A stretch of DNA of 64,000 nucleotides from Bacteroidales bacterium (lineage in GTDB: Bacteria > Bacteroidota > Bacteroidia > Bacteroidales > F082), in the NCBI GenBank assembly GCA_015493525.1, contig WGCY01000049.1, positions 62,001-126,000 on the forward strand, written 5' to 3'. Made by a program: the position numbers and the translations under genes. Shown here one piece after another: positions 54,917 through 63,999 of this stretch; the first letter of the stretch is position 1; each line of letters opens with the position of its first letter. The notes beneath the pieces were generated by a model. The model was not told the DNA's origin and did not search any database. It saw only the letters and a program-made list of their open reading frames with translations.

Positions 54917-56704
54917 TTATTTCGGGTTATAAATTTCATCTATCAGAATTTGGTATTTCTTTTTAATTACCCGTCTTTTCAGTTTGAGTGTAGGCGAAAG
55001 CTCACCTGTTTCGGTACTCCAGTTTTCAGGGACCAGCCGAAAGACCTTGATCTGTTCCACATGGTCCAATCGTTGGTTGTATTTGTCCACTTCCTCCTGA
55101 TAACGGCTGACCACTTTCGGTTTTTTTACCAGATCTTCGTTGTCGCGATAAGTGATGTTGTGCAGATGGCACCAGGTATGGAGATAATCAAAATCGGGAA
55201 CAATCAAAGCTCCTGTAAACTTCTGGTTTTCACCAATTACCATCAGTTGCTCAATAAACATGGATTCTTTCATGGTATTTTCCACCAGCTGGGGGGCCAC
55301 ATATTTCCCTCCGGAGAGTTTAAAAATTTCTTTTTTCCGATCGGTAATACGCAGAAACCGGTCTTTGTCAAGCTCGCCAATATCGCCGGTATGAAACCAA
55401 CCATCCGGTTCCAGCACCTGTCGTGTTTTTTCAGGGTCTTTGTAATAGCCTTTCATCACATTGTCGCCGCGCACCAGGATTTCGCCATCATCGGCAATCT
55501 TTACTTCAATTTCTTCCGGAACGGCACCCACCCAGCCAAAACGAATGTAGGGAAAATAGGAACGATTTCCGGCCACTACCGGCGATGTCTCCGTCAGGCC
55601 GTAGCCTTCCTGTACCGGAATACCGGCAGCCCAGAAAATCCTTGATAACCTTGGCTGGAGTGCTGCACCACCCGAAACTACACTTTTCAGCGAGCCGCCC
55701 AAAGCCTCCCGCCATTTGTCAAGCACCAGTTTACGGGCAATGGTTAGCTTCAGGTTATAGGCAGCCGTGCGATTTGCCGGGTTCGGGTCGTATTGGTCGC
55801 CAATTTTTACCGCCCAGAAAAAGATGGTTTTTTTAATCCCTTCCAGCTCCCTGCCTTTCAAAATAATTTTGTCATAAATTTTCTCAAAAACCCGCGGAAC
55901 AGTAATAAAAGCATTGGCTTTTATCTCAATCATATTTTCCACAATGGTTTCTATGCTTTCGGCGTAATACACTGAAATCCCCAACGACTGCCACACATAA
56001 CTCCCCGTACGCTCCAGTACATGGCACAATGGAAGAAAACTCAGGGCACGGTCGCCCGGCTTAAGGGCTGTAACCATCTTTTGAGACATCAGCACATTGC
56101 TTACCACATTTTTATGCGAAAGCATGACCCCTTTGGAAAGGCCGGTTGTGCCGGAAGTATAAATCAGTGTCAACAAATCCTCCGGTTTTACCGCCCTGCG
56201 CCTTTTTTCCAGCAGGGGCCTCAAAGAGGTCTTTTTGCCTTTGGCCTGTGCGGGAATTTCACGCCAGTTTGCCGCTCCGTCCACTTCATCGAAAGTATAA
56301 ATGGCTTCCAGTTTGTCAATTTCATCCACAAAATGATGCAACCTGTCGAAAAGTGCCTTGTCGGCAACCACCAGAATCCGCGAATCGGAATGGGAGAGGA
56401 TGTGCCGGTACTCTTCATCGCTGATAGTGGGATAAATACTCACATGGACACATCCTATCTGGCCCATGCCAAAATCCATGAAGTTCCACTCCGGGCGGTT
56501 GTTGCTGACGGTGGCAATTTTATCCCCTTTTTCAAATCCCATGGCCAGCAAGCCAAGGCTGACGGCATCCACATTTTTACGGTAATCGGCTGTGCTGAAG
56601 GTTTCCCATTTGCCATAGCGTTTTACGGCAAGGGCCACATCCATGGGAAAATTTTCTTCGCTGTAAGCCAGCAGGTCGAATATTCTTTTTATTTCAGTCA
56701 TCAT
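54917..56704 (-). CDS. Long-chain fatty acid-CoA ligase (FadD15-type)
   Basis: The 595-residue AMP-forming enzyme activates fatty acids. The P-loop is LIYTSGTTGLSKGVMLSHKN, the adenine-binding motif GYGLTETSPV, and the C-terminal hinge and catalytic Lys are in DGWFHTGDIGELDKDRFLRITDRKKEIFKLSGGKYVAPQ. This longer form with extra C-terminal sequence (KYQILIDEIYN) is typical of Bacteroidota/actinobacterial FadD15-like enzymes. Start: the tandem ATG ATG at 56704-56699. It is a monocistronic minus-strand gene. Confidence 0.92.
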   Translation of the reverse strand: MMTEIKRIFDLLAYSEENFPMDVALAVKRYGKWETFSTADYRKNVDAVSLGLLAMGFEKGDKIATVSNNRPEWNFMDFGMGQIGCVHVSIYPTISDEEYRHILSHSDSRILVVADKALFDRLHHFVDEIDKLEAIYTFDEVDGAANWREIPAQAKGKKTSLRPLLEKRRRAVKPEDLLTLIYTSGTTGLSKGVMLSHKNVVSNVLMSQKMVTALKPGDRALSFLPLCHVLERTGSYVWQSLGISVYYAESIETIVENMIEIKANAFITVPRVFEKIYDKIILKGRELEGIKKTIFFWAVKIGDQYDPNPANRTAAYNLKLTIARKLVLDKWREALGGSLKSVVSGGAALQPRLSRIFWAAGIPVQEGYGLTETSPVVAGNRSYFPYIRFGWVGAVPEEIEVKIADDGEILVRGDNVMKGYYKDPEKTRQVLEPDGWFHTGDIGELDKDRFLRITDRKKEIFKLSGGKYVAPQLVENTMKESMFIEQLMVIGENQKFTGALIVPDFDYLHTWCHLHNITYRDNEDLVKKPKVVSRYQEEVDKYNQRLDHVEQIKVFRLVPENWSTETGELSPTLKLKRRVIKKKYQILIDEIYNPK

Positions 56705-56814
56705 CCGTTTTTTAGTAAAATAACACCGTTTTAGCACTTGAAGCAGAACACATTATTGCCCGACTAAGATAAGGAATTTTCGGATGGTTTCCACGTAAAA
56801 CTGAAAAATGTTTT

Positions 56815-56893
56815 ATGGATGGAAGCAGGAAGACAGAAGTCAGAAGAGCGAAGCAGGAAGACGAAGTCGGAAGCCGGAAAACAGAAAACAGAG
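56815..56893. repeat. Degenerate purine-rich GAAG repeat tract
   Basis: Imperfect short units such as GGAAGACAGAAGTC, GGAAGACGAAGTCGG and GGAAGCCGGAAAACAG follow each other over about 80 bp, directly upstream of (minus strand: downstream of) the symporter stop at 56916. Tracts of this type occur between genes in many Bacteroidota; the role is unknown. Confidence 0.7.
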
Positions 56894-56915
56894 GCTTTAT
56901 TATGAATGCAGTAGG

Positions 56916-58226
56916 CTATCCATTGGCCACGGCCAGATCTATCTCATCCTCACCGGAGGCAATGATGCTGGCAATGGCAGTATCCCCTGTTACATTTACG
57001 GCAGTCCGTAACATATCCAGGGGACGGTCAACGGCAAAAATCAGGGCAATGCCTTCGGTGGGGATGCCCACAGCCGTTAGTACAATCACCAGCATAACGA
57101 TGCCTGCACCGGGAACAGCTGCCGAGCCTATGGAAGCCAGCGTTGCGGTAACAATAATAGTAAGTTGCTGTGCCAGGCCAAGATGCATCCCATAAACCTG
57201 TGCGAGGAAAACAGCAGCTACTGCCTGGTACAAACTGGTCCCATCCATATTGATGGTGGCACCCAACGGAAGTACGAAGCTGGCCGTTTCATTGGAAATA
57301 CCCAGTTTTTCTTCGGCAGTTTCCATGGTAAAAGGCAGCGTGGCAGCACTGGAACTGGTAGAAAAAGCCAATAACTGGACCGGCGAGATGGCCTTCAGAA
57401 AATTTCTGTACTTCACCTTTGTAAATATTCGGATAAAGAAGGGATAAATAACAAAAATCATCACCAGCAGGCCAATCACAACCGTTACCGCATACAGTCC
57501 GAGTGCCGCAAACAGCGAAAGCGTATCTCTGGGATGGCTGCCGGCCACATCCACCATCAGTGCGGCAATAAGGGCAAACACACCATAAGGGGCCGCTTTC
57601 ATAATGATATCTATAATCTTCAGTACCACATCGTTCATCCCGTTGATAAACTCTTTTACCGGTTTTACCTTCTCTTCCGGAACGAAAATCATGGCAATAC
57701 CAAAGAGGATAGAAAAGAAAATCACCTGGAGCATTTTGGTATTGTCCGTGAGCGAACTGAAAATATTGGAAGGGACGATGTCCACAATGGGTTGCAATGG
57801 GGAAACATTTTTCATCGCTACAGCCTCCGTTTTTTTTGAGGCCACATTTTCCGAGAACTTCTGTCTGAATTCGGCAGCTTTATCTTTTGGGAAAACTTTT
57901 CCCGGGTTTGTGATATTAACGATAATCAGCCCAACAGTAATGGCAATCACTGTGGTCAGGATATAAAATCCCAGCGTTTTCAATCCGATACGCGACAACT
58001 TCGAAATATCGGTCAGGTTACTTACCCCGCTGATGAGCGAAACAATAATCAACGGTACGGCAATCAGTTTCAACAGGCTGATAAAGATAGTTCCCCACGG
58101 TTTGATGTAAAAATCAGTAAACCGGAGCCATTGATAGTGTATGGCCAGCAGGCCCCAGATGACGCCAAATGTCATTCCCAGCAGGATCTGCCAGTGGAAA
58201 GCAAGTCTTTTCTTTTTCTGTCTCAT
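56916..58226 (-). CDS. Dicarboxylate/amino acid:cation symporter (DAACS, GltP-like)
   Basis: The 436-residue transporter has about eight transmembrane helices and the two reentrant loops of the GltPh family. The serine-rich first hairpin STSSSAATLPFTMETAEE and the NMDGT motif (LPLGATINMDGTSLYQAVAA) are both intact; the NMDGT loop binds sodium and substrate. It would take up glutamate, aspartate or dicarboxylates with protons or sodium. A conserved AVDRPLDMLRTAVNVTGD motif lies near the C-terminus. It is divergent from pfkA (95 bp apart). Confidence 0.92.
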   Translation of the reverse strand: MRQKKKRLAFHWQILLGMTFGVIWGLLAIHYQWLRFTDFYIKPWGTIFISLLKLIAVPLIIVSLISGVSNLTDISKLSRIGLKTLGFYILTTVIAITVGLIIVNITNPGKVFPKDKAAEFRQKFSENVASKKTEAVAMKNVSPLQPIVDIVPSNIFSSLTDNTKMLQVIFFSILFGIAMIFVPEEKVKPVKEFINGMNDVVLKIIDIIMKAAPYGVFALIAALMVDVAGSHPRDTLSLFAALGLYAVTVVIGLLVMIFVIYPFFIRIFTKVKYRNFLKAISPVQLLAFSTSSSAATLPFTMETAEEKLGISNETASFVLPLGATINMDGTSLYQAVAAVFLAQVYGMHLGLAQQLTIIVTATLASIGSAAVPGAGIVMLVIVLTAVGIPTEGIALIFAVDRPLDMLRTAVNVTGDTAIASIIASGEDEIDLAVANG

Positions 58227-58321
58227 AAAAATCTGTTAAAAACTATTCGAGGTATCCGGTTTGGTGAAACATCAAAAATAATAAATTTGTGATACTATTT
58301 GCTATGTAAACATTTACAAAT

Positions 58322-59356
58322 ATGGGAAAACAAAAAAAAATCGGTATCCTGACCGCCGGGGGCGATTGTCCGGGACTCAATGCCGCACTGCGCGGCGTGG
58401 GAAAAACAGCTATTTTAAAATACGGGATGGAAGTCGTGGGAATATCTTCCGGATTTCTCGGCCTGCTGCACAACGACTATATTCCGCTGGATGAGGCTTC
58501 TCTTTCCGGGATTCTGACACTGGGAGGCACTATCCTTGGGACTTCGCGCGAGAAACCCTTTAAGAAAAATCATCAGCTGGCCAACGAAAAGCCCCAGCTC
58601 ATCAAAGAGAACTACCAAAAAGAAGGTTTTGACTGCATCGTCTGTATTGGCGGCAATGGCACCATGCGCACGGCTTCGCTGTTGGCTGCCGAAGGCCTGA
58701 ATATCATAGGTATTCCCAAAACCATCGATAACGATGTGTGGGGCACCGACCAGACTTTTGGTTTCGATTCGGCACTTTATATTGCCACGGAATCCATCGA
58801 CCGGTTGCATTCTACCGCCAACTCTCACAAACGCATCATGGTGATTGAAGTAATGGGGCATCATGCCGGCTGGCTGGCCCTGTATGCCGGAATGGCCGGC
58901 GGGGGCGATGTAATTCTCATCCCCGAACTGGAGTATGACATAAAAACCATCAACAATTATTTGAAAGCAAGGGTAAAATCAGGAAAACCTTATTCGATTG
59001 TGGTGGTAGCCGAAGGGATTAAAAAACCGAAAAATAAAAATGCCGCCACTTTTATTGCCGAAAAAATCGAAGAAGGTGTGGGCATTGAAACCCGAAAAAC
59101 CATTTTGGGATATATCCAGCGCGGAGGCAGCCCCACCCCTACCGACCGTCTGCTGGCTTCGAGCTACGGTGCTTATGCCGTTGACCTGATTGCCCGCGAG
59201 GAGTATGGGAATATGGTCATGAAAAAGGGAGAGAAAATCAGTGCTTTGCCGCTGAAAAAAGTGGGTGGCAAACTGAGACTGGTTCCCAAAGATAATCCAT
59301 TGGTTGAGAAAGCCCGCGGACTGGGAGTTTGTATGGGAACGCCCGCAAACAGTTAG
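58322..59356 (+). CDS. 6-phosphofructokinase, clade III ('mixed') type
   Basis: The 344-residue enzyme phosphorylates fructose-6-phosphate. It opens KKIGILTAGGDCPGLNAALRG and contains IVCIGGNGTMRTA and IPKTIDNDVWGTDQTFGF, with catalytic Asp136. Gly113 after GGN (ATP-type; pyrophosphate enzymes have Asp) with Lys133 in PKTIDND (rather than Gly) is the combination of clade III PFKs, usually ATP-dependent though related to pyrophosphate-using enzymes. It pairs with pgi at 26534. It is transcribed alone and ends 12 bp before the convergent M50-like gene. Confidence 0.92.
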   Translation: MGKQKKIGILTAGGDCPGLNAALRGVGKTAILKYGMEVVGISSGFLGLLHNDYIPLDEASLSGILTLGGTILGTSREKPFKKNHQLANEKPQLIKENYQKEGFDCIVCIGGNGTMRTASLLAAEGLNIIGIPKTIDNDVWGTDQTFGFDSALYIATESIDRLHSTANSHKRIMVIEVMGHHAGWLALYAGMAGGGDVILIPELEYDIKTINNYLKARVKSGKPYSIVVVAEGIKKPKNKNAATFIAEKIEEGVGIETRKTILGYIQRGGSPTPTDRLLASSYGAYAVDLIAREEYGNMVMKKGEKISALPLKKVGGKLRLVPKDNPLVEKARGLGVCMGTPANS

Positions 59357-59367
59357 CGACAATGCGG

Positions 59368-60126
59368 TCAAATCAGCATTCTGTATATTATTATTGTGAT
59401 AATGGTCAATATTAAAAGCGGTTTCGAGATGAAATCAATTTTTAATCCGGCATCTTTCAAATCCAGCTTTTTATACCTTTTCATTGTACTAATATAAGTC
59501 ATCGGCATAAAAATAGTGGGCAATAAGCTAATCCAGGTAATGACGGGCAAGCTTAAAACCGTCATAAACACAATGGAACTCCAGATGGGATAAAGGAAAA
59601 GTTGTTTCCTGTTTTCGTCCTGTTTAAACAAATCTTCATTTTTATAAAACCGGAACTCTTTTGAAAGGTTTGAAAACAAATAGACAATGACAATAAATGA
59701 TATGATGGCTATGAAAACAGAAACGTAAACCGGAATATTAAAAAAATCGAAAACTTTGCCCGTGTCCCCCTCTTTTGCTATTGGGGCTATCAAAATATAT
59801 CCTAAAAACATAAGAATACCATTCATCCCAAGCCATAATGTAAAAAGCTTAAAGAGAGATGGTTTGGTGATTTTAACGGAGATGAACAGAACAATAACCC
59901 CGAAAACAAGGCTAAACAGGGGGCCGGCACCGGCAACAATCATATTCTGTAATGCGGTTGCATTGGCAGATAAATATTTCACGTAATTATGGTGCAATTC
60001 GGGTTTTAGCCCAAAATAACCTGCCATGAAAAAGTGGGCCAGTTCGTGTAAAATAGTTCCAATAATGGTCGTAGAAATAACAATCATGATTGAATTAATG
60101 GCTAAAGAGTTGTTTTTTATTTTCAT
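59368..60126 (-). CDS. M50-like zinc membrane metalloprotease
   Basis: The 252-residue protein has six hydrophobic segments and a zinc motif HELAH in the first third (TTIIGTILHELAHFFMAGYFG), the pattern of site-2-protease-like intramembrane enzymes. A second, more distant metal-ligand motif (NxxPxxxxDG) is not evident, so it belongs to an outlying M50/DUF3267-like group. No substrate is apparent. It lies convergent to pfkA and 48 bp downstream of the TGS-uridine kinase gene on the same strand. Confidence 0.75.
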   Translation of the reverse strand: MKIKNNSLAINSIMIVISTTIIGTILHELAHFFMAGYFGLKPELHHNYVKYLSANATALQNMIVAGAGPLFSLVFGVIVLFISVKITKPSLFKLFTLWLGMNGILMFLGYILIAPIAKEGDTGKVFDFFNIPVYVSVFIAIISFIVIVYLFSNLSKEFRFYKNEDLFKQDENRKQLFLYPIWSSIVFMTVLSLPVITWISLLPTIFMPMTYISTMKRYKKLDLKDAGLKIDFISKPLLILTIITIIIYRMLI

Positions 60127-60174
60127 GATGTTGCTACCTTTATGGGGAAAATTATGTTGGGCCGGTGTTGTCCA

Positions 60175-61851
60175 TTACGAATAATCAAAACTGCTGCCAT
60201 CCAGAAACTCCCGTAAAATAGACGTGGGCGGAATTTCTTTCTCGTTGATACAAACCAGATATGACAGAAATTTTAACAGCCGCCGGGCTTCGGAATATTC
60301 CGGAACATTGGGCGGTACTTCATGCAACAGGGGTTCTGCCATACGTTTCAGCACACCAAGTTCAAACAACAAAGCCGTATTGAACATCACATCCGCTTCT
60401 TCCTGATAAGGGAAAATATTTTTCTCCTCCCCTTCGCGAACACTGGGCCACCGCTGCAGGGTTTCCAAAGCCGAATATCCCCGGTAACGGGCATCGCGTA
60501 CCATGCGGCGTATCAGGCGGTTATCCGTTGTCGGAATGCGGTTGTTGGCATCGATGCTCAGCGGTGTCAGGGCCGAAACATAGACCTTAAATTTCCGTTC
60601 CGCGGGTATCAGTGCCGATATCTCCGGGTTCAGCCCGTGAATGCCTTCCACCACAATCACACTGTTGTCCTGCATTTTTAGCTTGGTACCATCGTAAAAC
60701 CGTTTTCCTTCCTGAAATGAAAATTTGGGCAAATCGATTTCTTTCCCGGCAAGGAGGTCATTTATGTTTTCATTAAAAAGCTGGATGTCGAGGGCATGGG
60801 GGCTTTCAAAATCGTAATTGCCGTTTTCGTCGCGCGGGGTCAGCTCGCGGTTCACAAAATAGTTGTCCATGGAAATGACCACCGGCTTAAAGCCGATAAC
60901 CGCCAGCTGTACGCCCAGCCGCTTGGCAAAGGTGGTTTTTCCGGAAGAGGAAGGCCCCGAGATGAAGACCACTTTGGCCGTCTCTTTTTTGTGGATCATT
61001 TCGGCCACACAAGCCAGTTTTTTCTCCTGCAGGGCTTCCGAAATCTTGATAATATCGCCTATTTTACCTTCCTGCGTTATCTCATTCAACCGTCCCACGT
61101 TGGGAACACCGATAATTTCGACCCACTCCTGAAACTCCTGAAAAATGTCGAACAGCTTGTTTTGGATAACAATATCCGCCAGCTCACTGGGGTTTTCCTT
61201 TTTCGGCAACACCAGCAACATGCCTTTGTAATATTTCACCAGGTTGAAATTTTTCAGGTAACCAGTGGAGGGGACGAGGTATCCATAAAAATAGTTGACC
61301 ACATCATCCAGTTTGTAAACCGAACTGTAAAACTGTTTCCGGGTACGCATGAGGGTGCATTTGTCTTCGAGCCCGAACTCTTCAAAGATGCGCAAAGCTA
61401 CTTCCGTACGGATTTCTTCGCGTTCAAAAGGAATGTCCTGTGCGATAATTTCCTGCATGCGCTTGTGCAACGCTTCCACCACTTCCCCGTGGTTTCCGTT
61501 CACTTTCATTCCCTCCAGTTCACAATATAGTCCTTTGGAAACAGTGTGTTCAATCCTCAATTTCAGATTGGGATAAAGATCAACCACCGCCTTGAAGAGC
61601 ACCATGGACAGCGAACGTGTGTACATGCGCTGTCCATCGGGATGGCCGTAACCGATAAAACGGACCGTTTTAGGCTTATAGAGCATGTAATCCAGCTCCT
61701 TCAGCGTATTGTTTGCCATGGCACCAAGGATGTCTTCGCCAATGTCAATTTTCTGGTCTTCGACAATGTCGGCCAGCGTGGTGCCGAACGGATATTTTTT
61801 TTCCGTTTTGGTGTTTTCACAATAAACGGCAAATTCTTTGTATTTTTTCAT
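60175..61851 (-). CDS. Nucleoside (uridine) kinase fused to TGS/ThrRS-like N-terminus
   Basis: The 558-residue protein (ATG at 61851) has a ThrRS-like N-terminal half: a TGS-type region (KKYPFGTTLADIVEDQKIDIG) and an SAD-like region (RIEHTVSKGLYCELEG, residues about 90-200). The C-terminal half is a P-loop uridine kinase, with Walker A ISGPSSSGKTTFAKRLG (about 290) and the YFVNRELTPRDENGNYDFESPHALD substrate loop. Such fusions occur in Bacteroidota and Firmicutes and are thought to phosphorylate a nucleoside. No uracil or uridine genes are adjacent. It is separated from the M1 pseudogene by a repeat-bearing 236-bp gap. Confidence 0.88.
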   Translation of the reverse strand: MKKYKEFAVYCENTKTEKKYPFGTTLADIVEDQKIDIGEDILGAMANNTLKELDYMLYKPKTVRFIGYGHPDGQRMYTRSLSMVLFKAVVDLYPNLKLRIEHTVSKGLYCELEGMKVNGNHGEVVEALHKRMQEIIAQDIPFEREEIRTEVALRIFEEFGLEDKCTLMRTRKQFYSSVYKLDDVVNYFYGYLVPSTGYLKNFNLVKYYKGMLLVLPKKENPSELADIVIQNKLFDIFQEFQEWVEIIGVPNVGRLNEITQEGKIGDIIKISEALQEKKLACVAEMIHKKETAKVVFISGPSSSGKTTFAKRLGVQLAVIGFKPVVISMDNYFVNRELTPRDENGNYDFESPHALDIQLFNENINDLLAGKEIDLPKFSFQEGKRFYDGTKLKMQDNSVIVVEGIHGLNPEISALIPAERKFKVYVSALTPLSIDANNRIPTTDNRLIRRMVRDARYRGYSALETLQRWPSVREGEEKNIFPYQEEADVMFNTALLFELGVLKRMAEPLLHEVPPNVPEYSEARRLLKFLSYLVCINEKEIPPTSILREFLDGSSFDYS

Positions 61852-61954
61852 AACGCACTTTCTGTAAAAAAGCAAAAGTAGAAAAATTTAAACGTATCGG
61901 TAAAACATAATCATCACACGTAATTTCACGTAGTTTCAAACCACCAACGTCCCC

Positions 61955-62081
61955 ATCCTGAGAAATCATTTGGGTAACCGCCTTGCGGATGGTGATTTCG
62001 TGAGGATCTCAGAACGCCGTGTTTTGTTGGGATTCTTTCACCGCTGCTTCCCACAGGGCTTTCGCAGTAGCGGTTCAGAAT
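61955..62081. repeat. Two adjacent imperfect hairpin repeats in the gap between uridine kinase and M1 pseudogene
   Basis: First, 61955-62007: outer arms ATCCT/AGGAT, then GAAATCA/TGATTTC, with an inner CCGC-CTT-GCGG hairpin. Second, 62032-62081: ATTCT/AGAAT outside ACCGCT/AGCGGT and CTGC/GCAG. Unpaired bases separate the arms. The second contains the CAGAATGACG-type end found in many interspersed bacterial repeats. No gene is visible at 61852-62087. Confidence 0.65.
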
Positions 62082-62087
62082 GACGGC

Positions 62088-62952
62088 TCATGGTTTACCC
62101 GCGGGCCAGATGTTATTGCTGTCATTAACATCAGGAAGCACCTTGTCTGGGTCAACAATTACCTTTTTGATAGCACTTGTTGGGTTAAAATGCAAAGTAT
62201 ATTTTCCACTCTTTTCCCAAATCTCCACCGGAAGCCTGACCGTATCGGTTTTTCCGTTTTCCTGAACGATTTTCAGGGTAACCGGCATGACCAGCCGGTT
62301 GAGGTTTTCCAACGTGATGAGCGCACCCTGTGCCGGATCGTTGTGTGCGTATTTTACGGAAGTTACCGCCTGGTCCAGCGTCCAGTTGTGCACAAACCAG
62401 CCTTTCCAGAACCAGTTCAAGTTTTCGCCCCCGGCATTGTTCATGGTGCGGAAAAAATCAAACGGCGAAGGATGTTTGTAAGCCCACCGCCGGATGTAAG
62501 TCCTGAAAGCATAATCGAAACGGTCGGGGCCGAGAATGTACTCGCGCAGCAAAACCAGTCCCAGTGCCGTTTTGTAATAGCTTACCGGATGCGAAAACCG
62601 GTGCGGAAAGGCATCGGCGTAAGTGATGATGGGCGGAACTTTCGGGTTGAGCATCAGGGGGACGATATCCCGTCCCGGGCTGCCGCCCTGCGGGTTGTAT
62701 TCGTGGTCGCTTTTGGGGGCAAATCCGCCGTGGTTGAACGCATCGGTGGCATAAATATCGATAAAAGTGTTGAATCCCTCATCCATCCAGGCATTTTTCC
62801 GTTCGCTGGAGCCCACCATCATGGGGAACCAATTGCGCATCAAAAAGCGGGTCGAAAGCCTGGTGCGGATCGTAACTTCCTGACTGGGCAAACAACATCC
62901 CGGCAGGCAGAAGCCAAAGCATAACAATAACGGAGAGAAACAACTTTTTCAT
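62088..62952 (-). pseudogene. M1-family aminopeptidase remnant: signal peptide plus C-terminal region, zinc site deleted
   Basis: On the minus strand ATG at 62952 starts [20 protein letters not shown], then [17 protein letters not shown], the N-terminus typical of secreted Bacteroidota M1 peptidases. At about 62840 the sequence jumps, out of frame, to [27 protein letters not shown], which in intact M1 enzymes immediately follows the zinc motif HExxH. So some hundreds of codons, including GxMEN and HExxH, are missing, and the join shifts frame. The rest runs cleanly to the stop at 62088. No functional aminopeptidase can be made. A start near 62927 in the second frame gives an artificial leader. 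Confidence 0.85.
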
Positions 62953-63018
62953 CTTTTCGGTTTTGGTGATTTTGCACTGTGAAAATTACACAAAATTTTT
63001 ATCCGCAACGATTTCTTT

Positions 63019-63399
63019 TTACCGGCAACGGCCCATCATGCCCCGGTAAGGGGGTGCTTCCTTTTCCAGCGTTTTCAGCCACAGGTAAATGCTGTTTTTT
63101 TCCTCCCGGGTCAAAAATTCAAACGACGGCATGTTGTTGCGGCCGGTTTTTAACAAGGTGGTGATTTGTTCCTTTGTCATGTGCGATTTCACTTCTTTCA
63201 GGGAAGGGAAAGCCGGTGGCCGGCCTTGCAGGTCGGTTCCGTGGCAGGCAGCACAGTTTTGCTGAAAAAGTGCTGCCCCGGTAATGCGTTGGGTAGTGTC
63301 CTGCTGCGAAAGGTTTTCGCCTTCGGGAAGGGAGTACGTTGTGAATCCAAACACCAGCATCAACGTGCCGGTAACGAATCCAATGAGTAATGTTTTCAT
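63019..63399 (-). CDS. Secreted mono-heme cytochrome c (class I)
   Basis: The 126-residue protein has a hydrophobic N-terminal signal or anchor (LLIGFVTGTLMLVFGFTTYS). The heme motif CAACH is at Cys49-Cys52-His53 (NCAACHGTDLQG) and the likely sixth ligand is Met90 (GRNNMPSFEFL). The size fits a periplasmic electron carrier. It suggests that the organism respires, or at least has an electron-transfer chain with cytochromes. No oxidase or reductase gene lies within the window. It is on the same strand as the M1 remnant. Confidence 0.9.
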   Translation of the reverse strand: MKTLLIGFVTGTLMLVFGFTTYSLPEGENLSQQDTTQRITGAALFQQNCAACHGTDLQGRPPAFPSLKEVKSHMTKEQITTLLKTGRNNMPSFEFLTREEKNSIYLWLKTLEKEAPPYRGMMGRCR

Positions 63400-63434
63400 T
63401 TTCTTTTTTGTTTTGGTTAAACTTTATTTTTTTC

Positions 63435-63626
63435 GGATTAAAAATCCTTGAACTTTGAAACTTTCAGGTTACAAACCTGAAAGAGCACCCAGGCAATGAT
63501 TTGAGCTGCCAGACAAATGGATTTCACGCAAAGTGCACAAAACTTTAACGCTGAGTACGCAAAATTTAAATCATTGTAGCAAAATAATTTGCGATCTTTG
63601 CGGAACCTTTGCGCTATTAGCGTGAA
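63435..63626. repeat. Palindromes in the 306-bp gap after cytochrome c
   Basis: No gene is seen at 63400-63705. The gap holds a small palindrome at 63435-63447 (GGATT, AAA, AATCC) and a 23-bp one at 63461-63483 (arms CTTTCAGGTT / AACCTGAAAG, centre ACA). A long AT-rich imperfect inverted repeat, 63523-63626, begins TTCACGCAAAG and ends in GCGTGAA, with CGCAAA / TTTGCG steps inside. The last type (runs of CGCAAAG ... CTTTGCG) is found between genes in many Bacteroidota. Confidence 0.75.
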
Positions 63627-63705
63627 CTTTCAAAAACTATCTTTTTGAGCACTTAGAAATTATTTGTGAAAAGCTATACCTTTAAGGGCATTGGAATAAT
63701 CCGGT

Positions 63706-63999
63706 TTATGCTTTTTTCGGCGGGTGCCAAACGGGGTGGTAAACGGAAACGTCAATGAAAATGGGATTTTCTGAAAAAAGACGTACCGGGGAAACCTGAA
63801 AATCAATGAAAAAACTTTCTGATTGCACAAAGGCGTTGTGGCCGGTATGGCAAAAGAAAAAGGGATTACAGATATCAAATGTGGAAGCCGGAGCTTGTTC
63901 CATGGTGAGTATCACGGTTTGGTTTTGGGTTGCCAAAATATCGTCCTGATCGCTGCAGGGCACAGCCGAGAGCGTGAGAATAATCAGGGATAATATGAC
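63706..63999 (-). CDS. Lipoprotein of unknown function, 5' part beyond the window
   Basis: The frame stays open from the stop at 63706 to the end of the window. Its visible start reads VILSLIILTLSAVPCSDQDD, the end of a signal peptide followed by a lipobox Cys, so the protein is probably a lipoprotein. The remaining 85 or so residues contain paired Cys/His (FDICNPFFFCHTGHNAF) and a beta-rich C-terminus ending HPVWHPPKKA. It is not recognised as a known family. Only a few N-terminal residues are likely missing. Confidence 0.65.
   Translation of the reverse strand, partial: VILSLIILTLSAVPCSDQDDILATQNQTVILTMEQAPASTFDICNPFFFCHTGHNAFVQSESFFIDFQVSPVRLFSENPIFIDVSVYHPVWHPPKKA

Noticed and set aside
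58322-59356. Calling the phosphofructokinase pyrophosphate-dependent
   Set aside because: The GGNG residue pattern is of the ATP type; only the Lys in PKTIDND is shared with pyrophosphate enzymes, as in ATP-using clade III members.
60796-61530. 244-codon plus-strand frame opposite the uridine kinase
   Set aside because: Antisense shadow of a well-supported gene.
63660-63878. Alternative minus-strand frame overlapping the terminal lipoprotein
   Set aside because: It lacks a signal peptide and overlaps the better-supported frame at 63706-63999, which has a lipobox.
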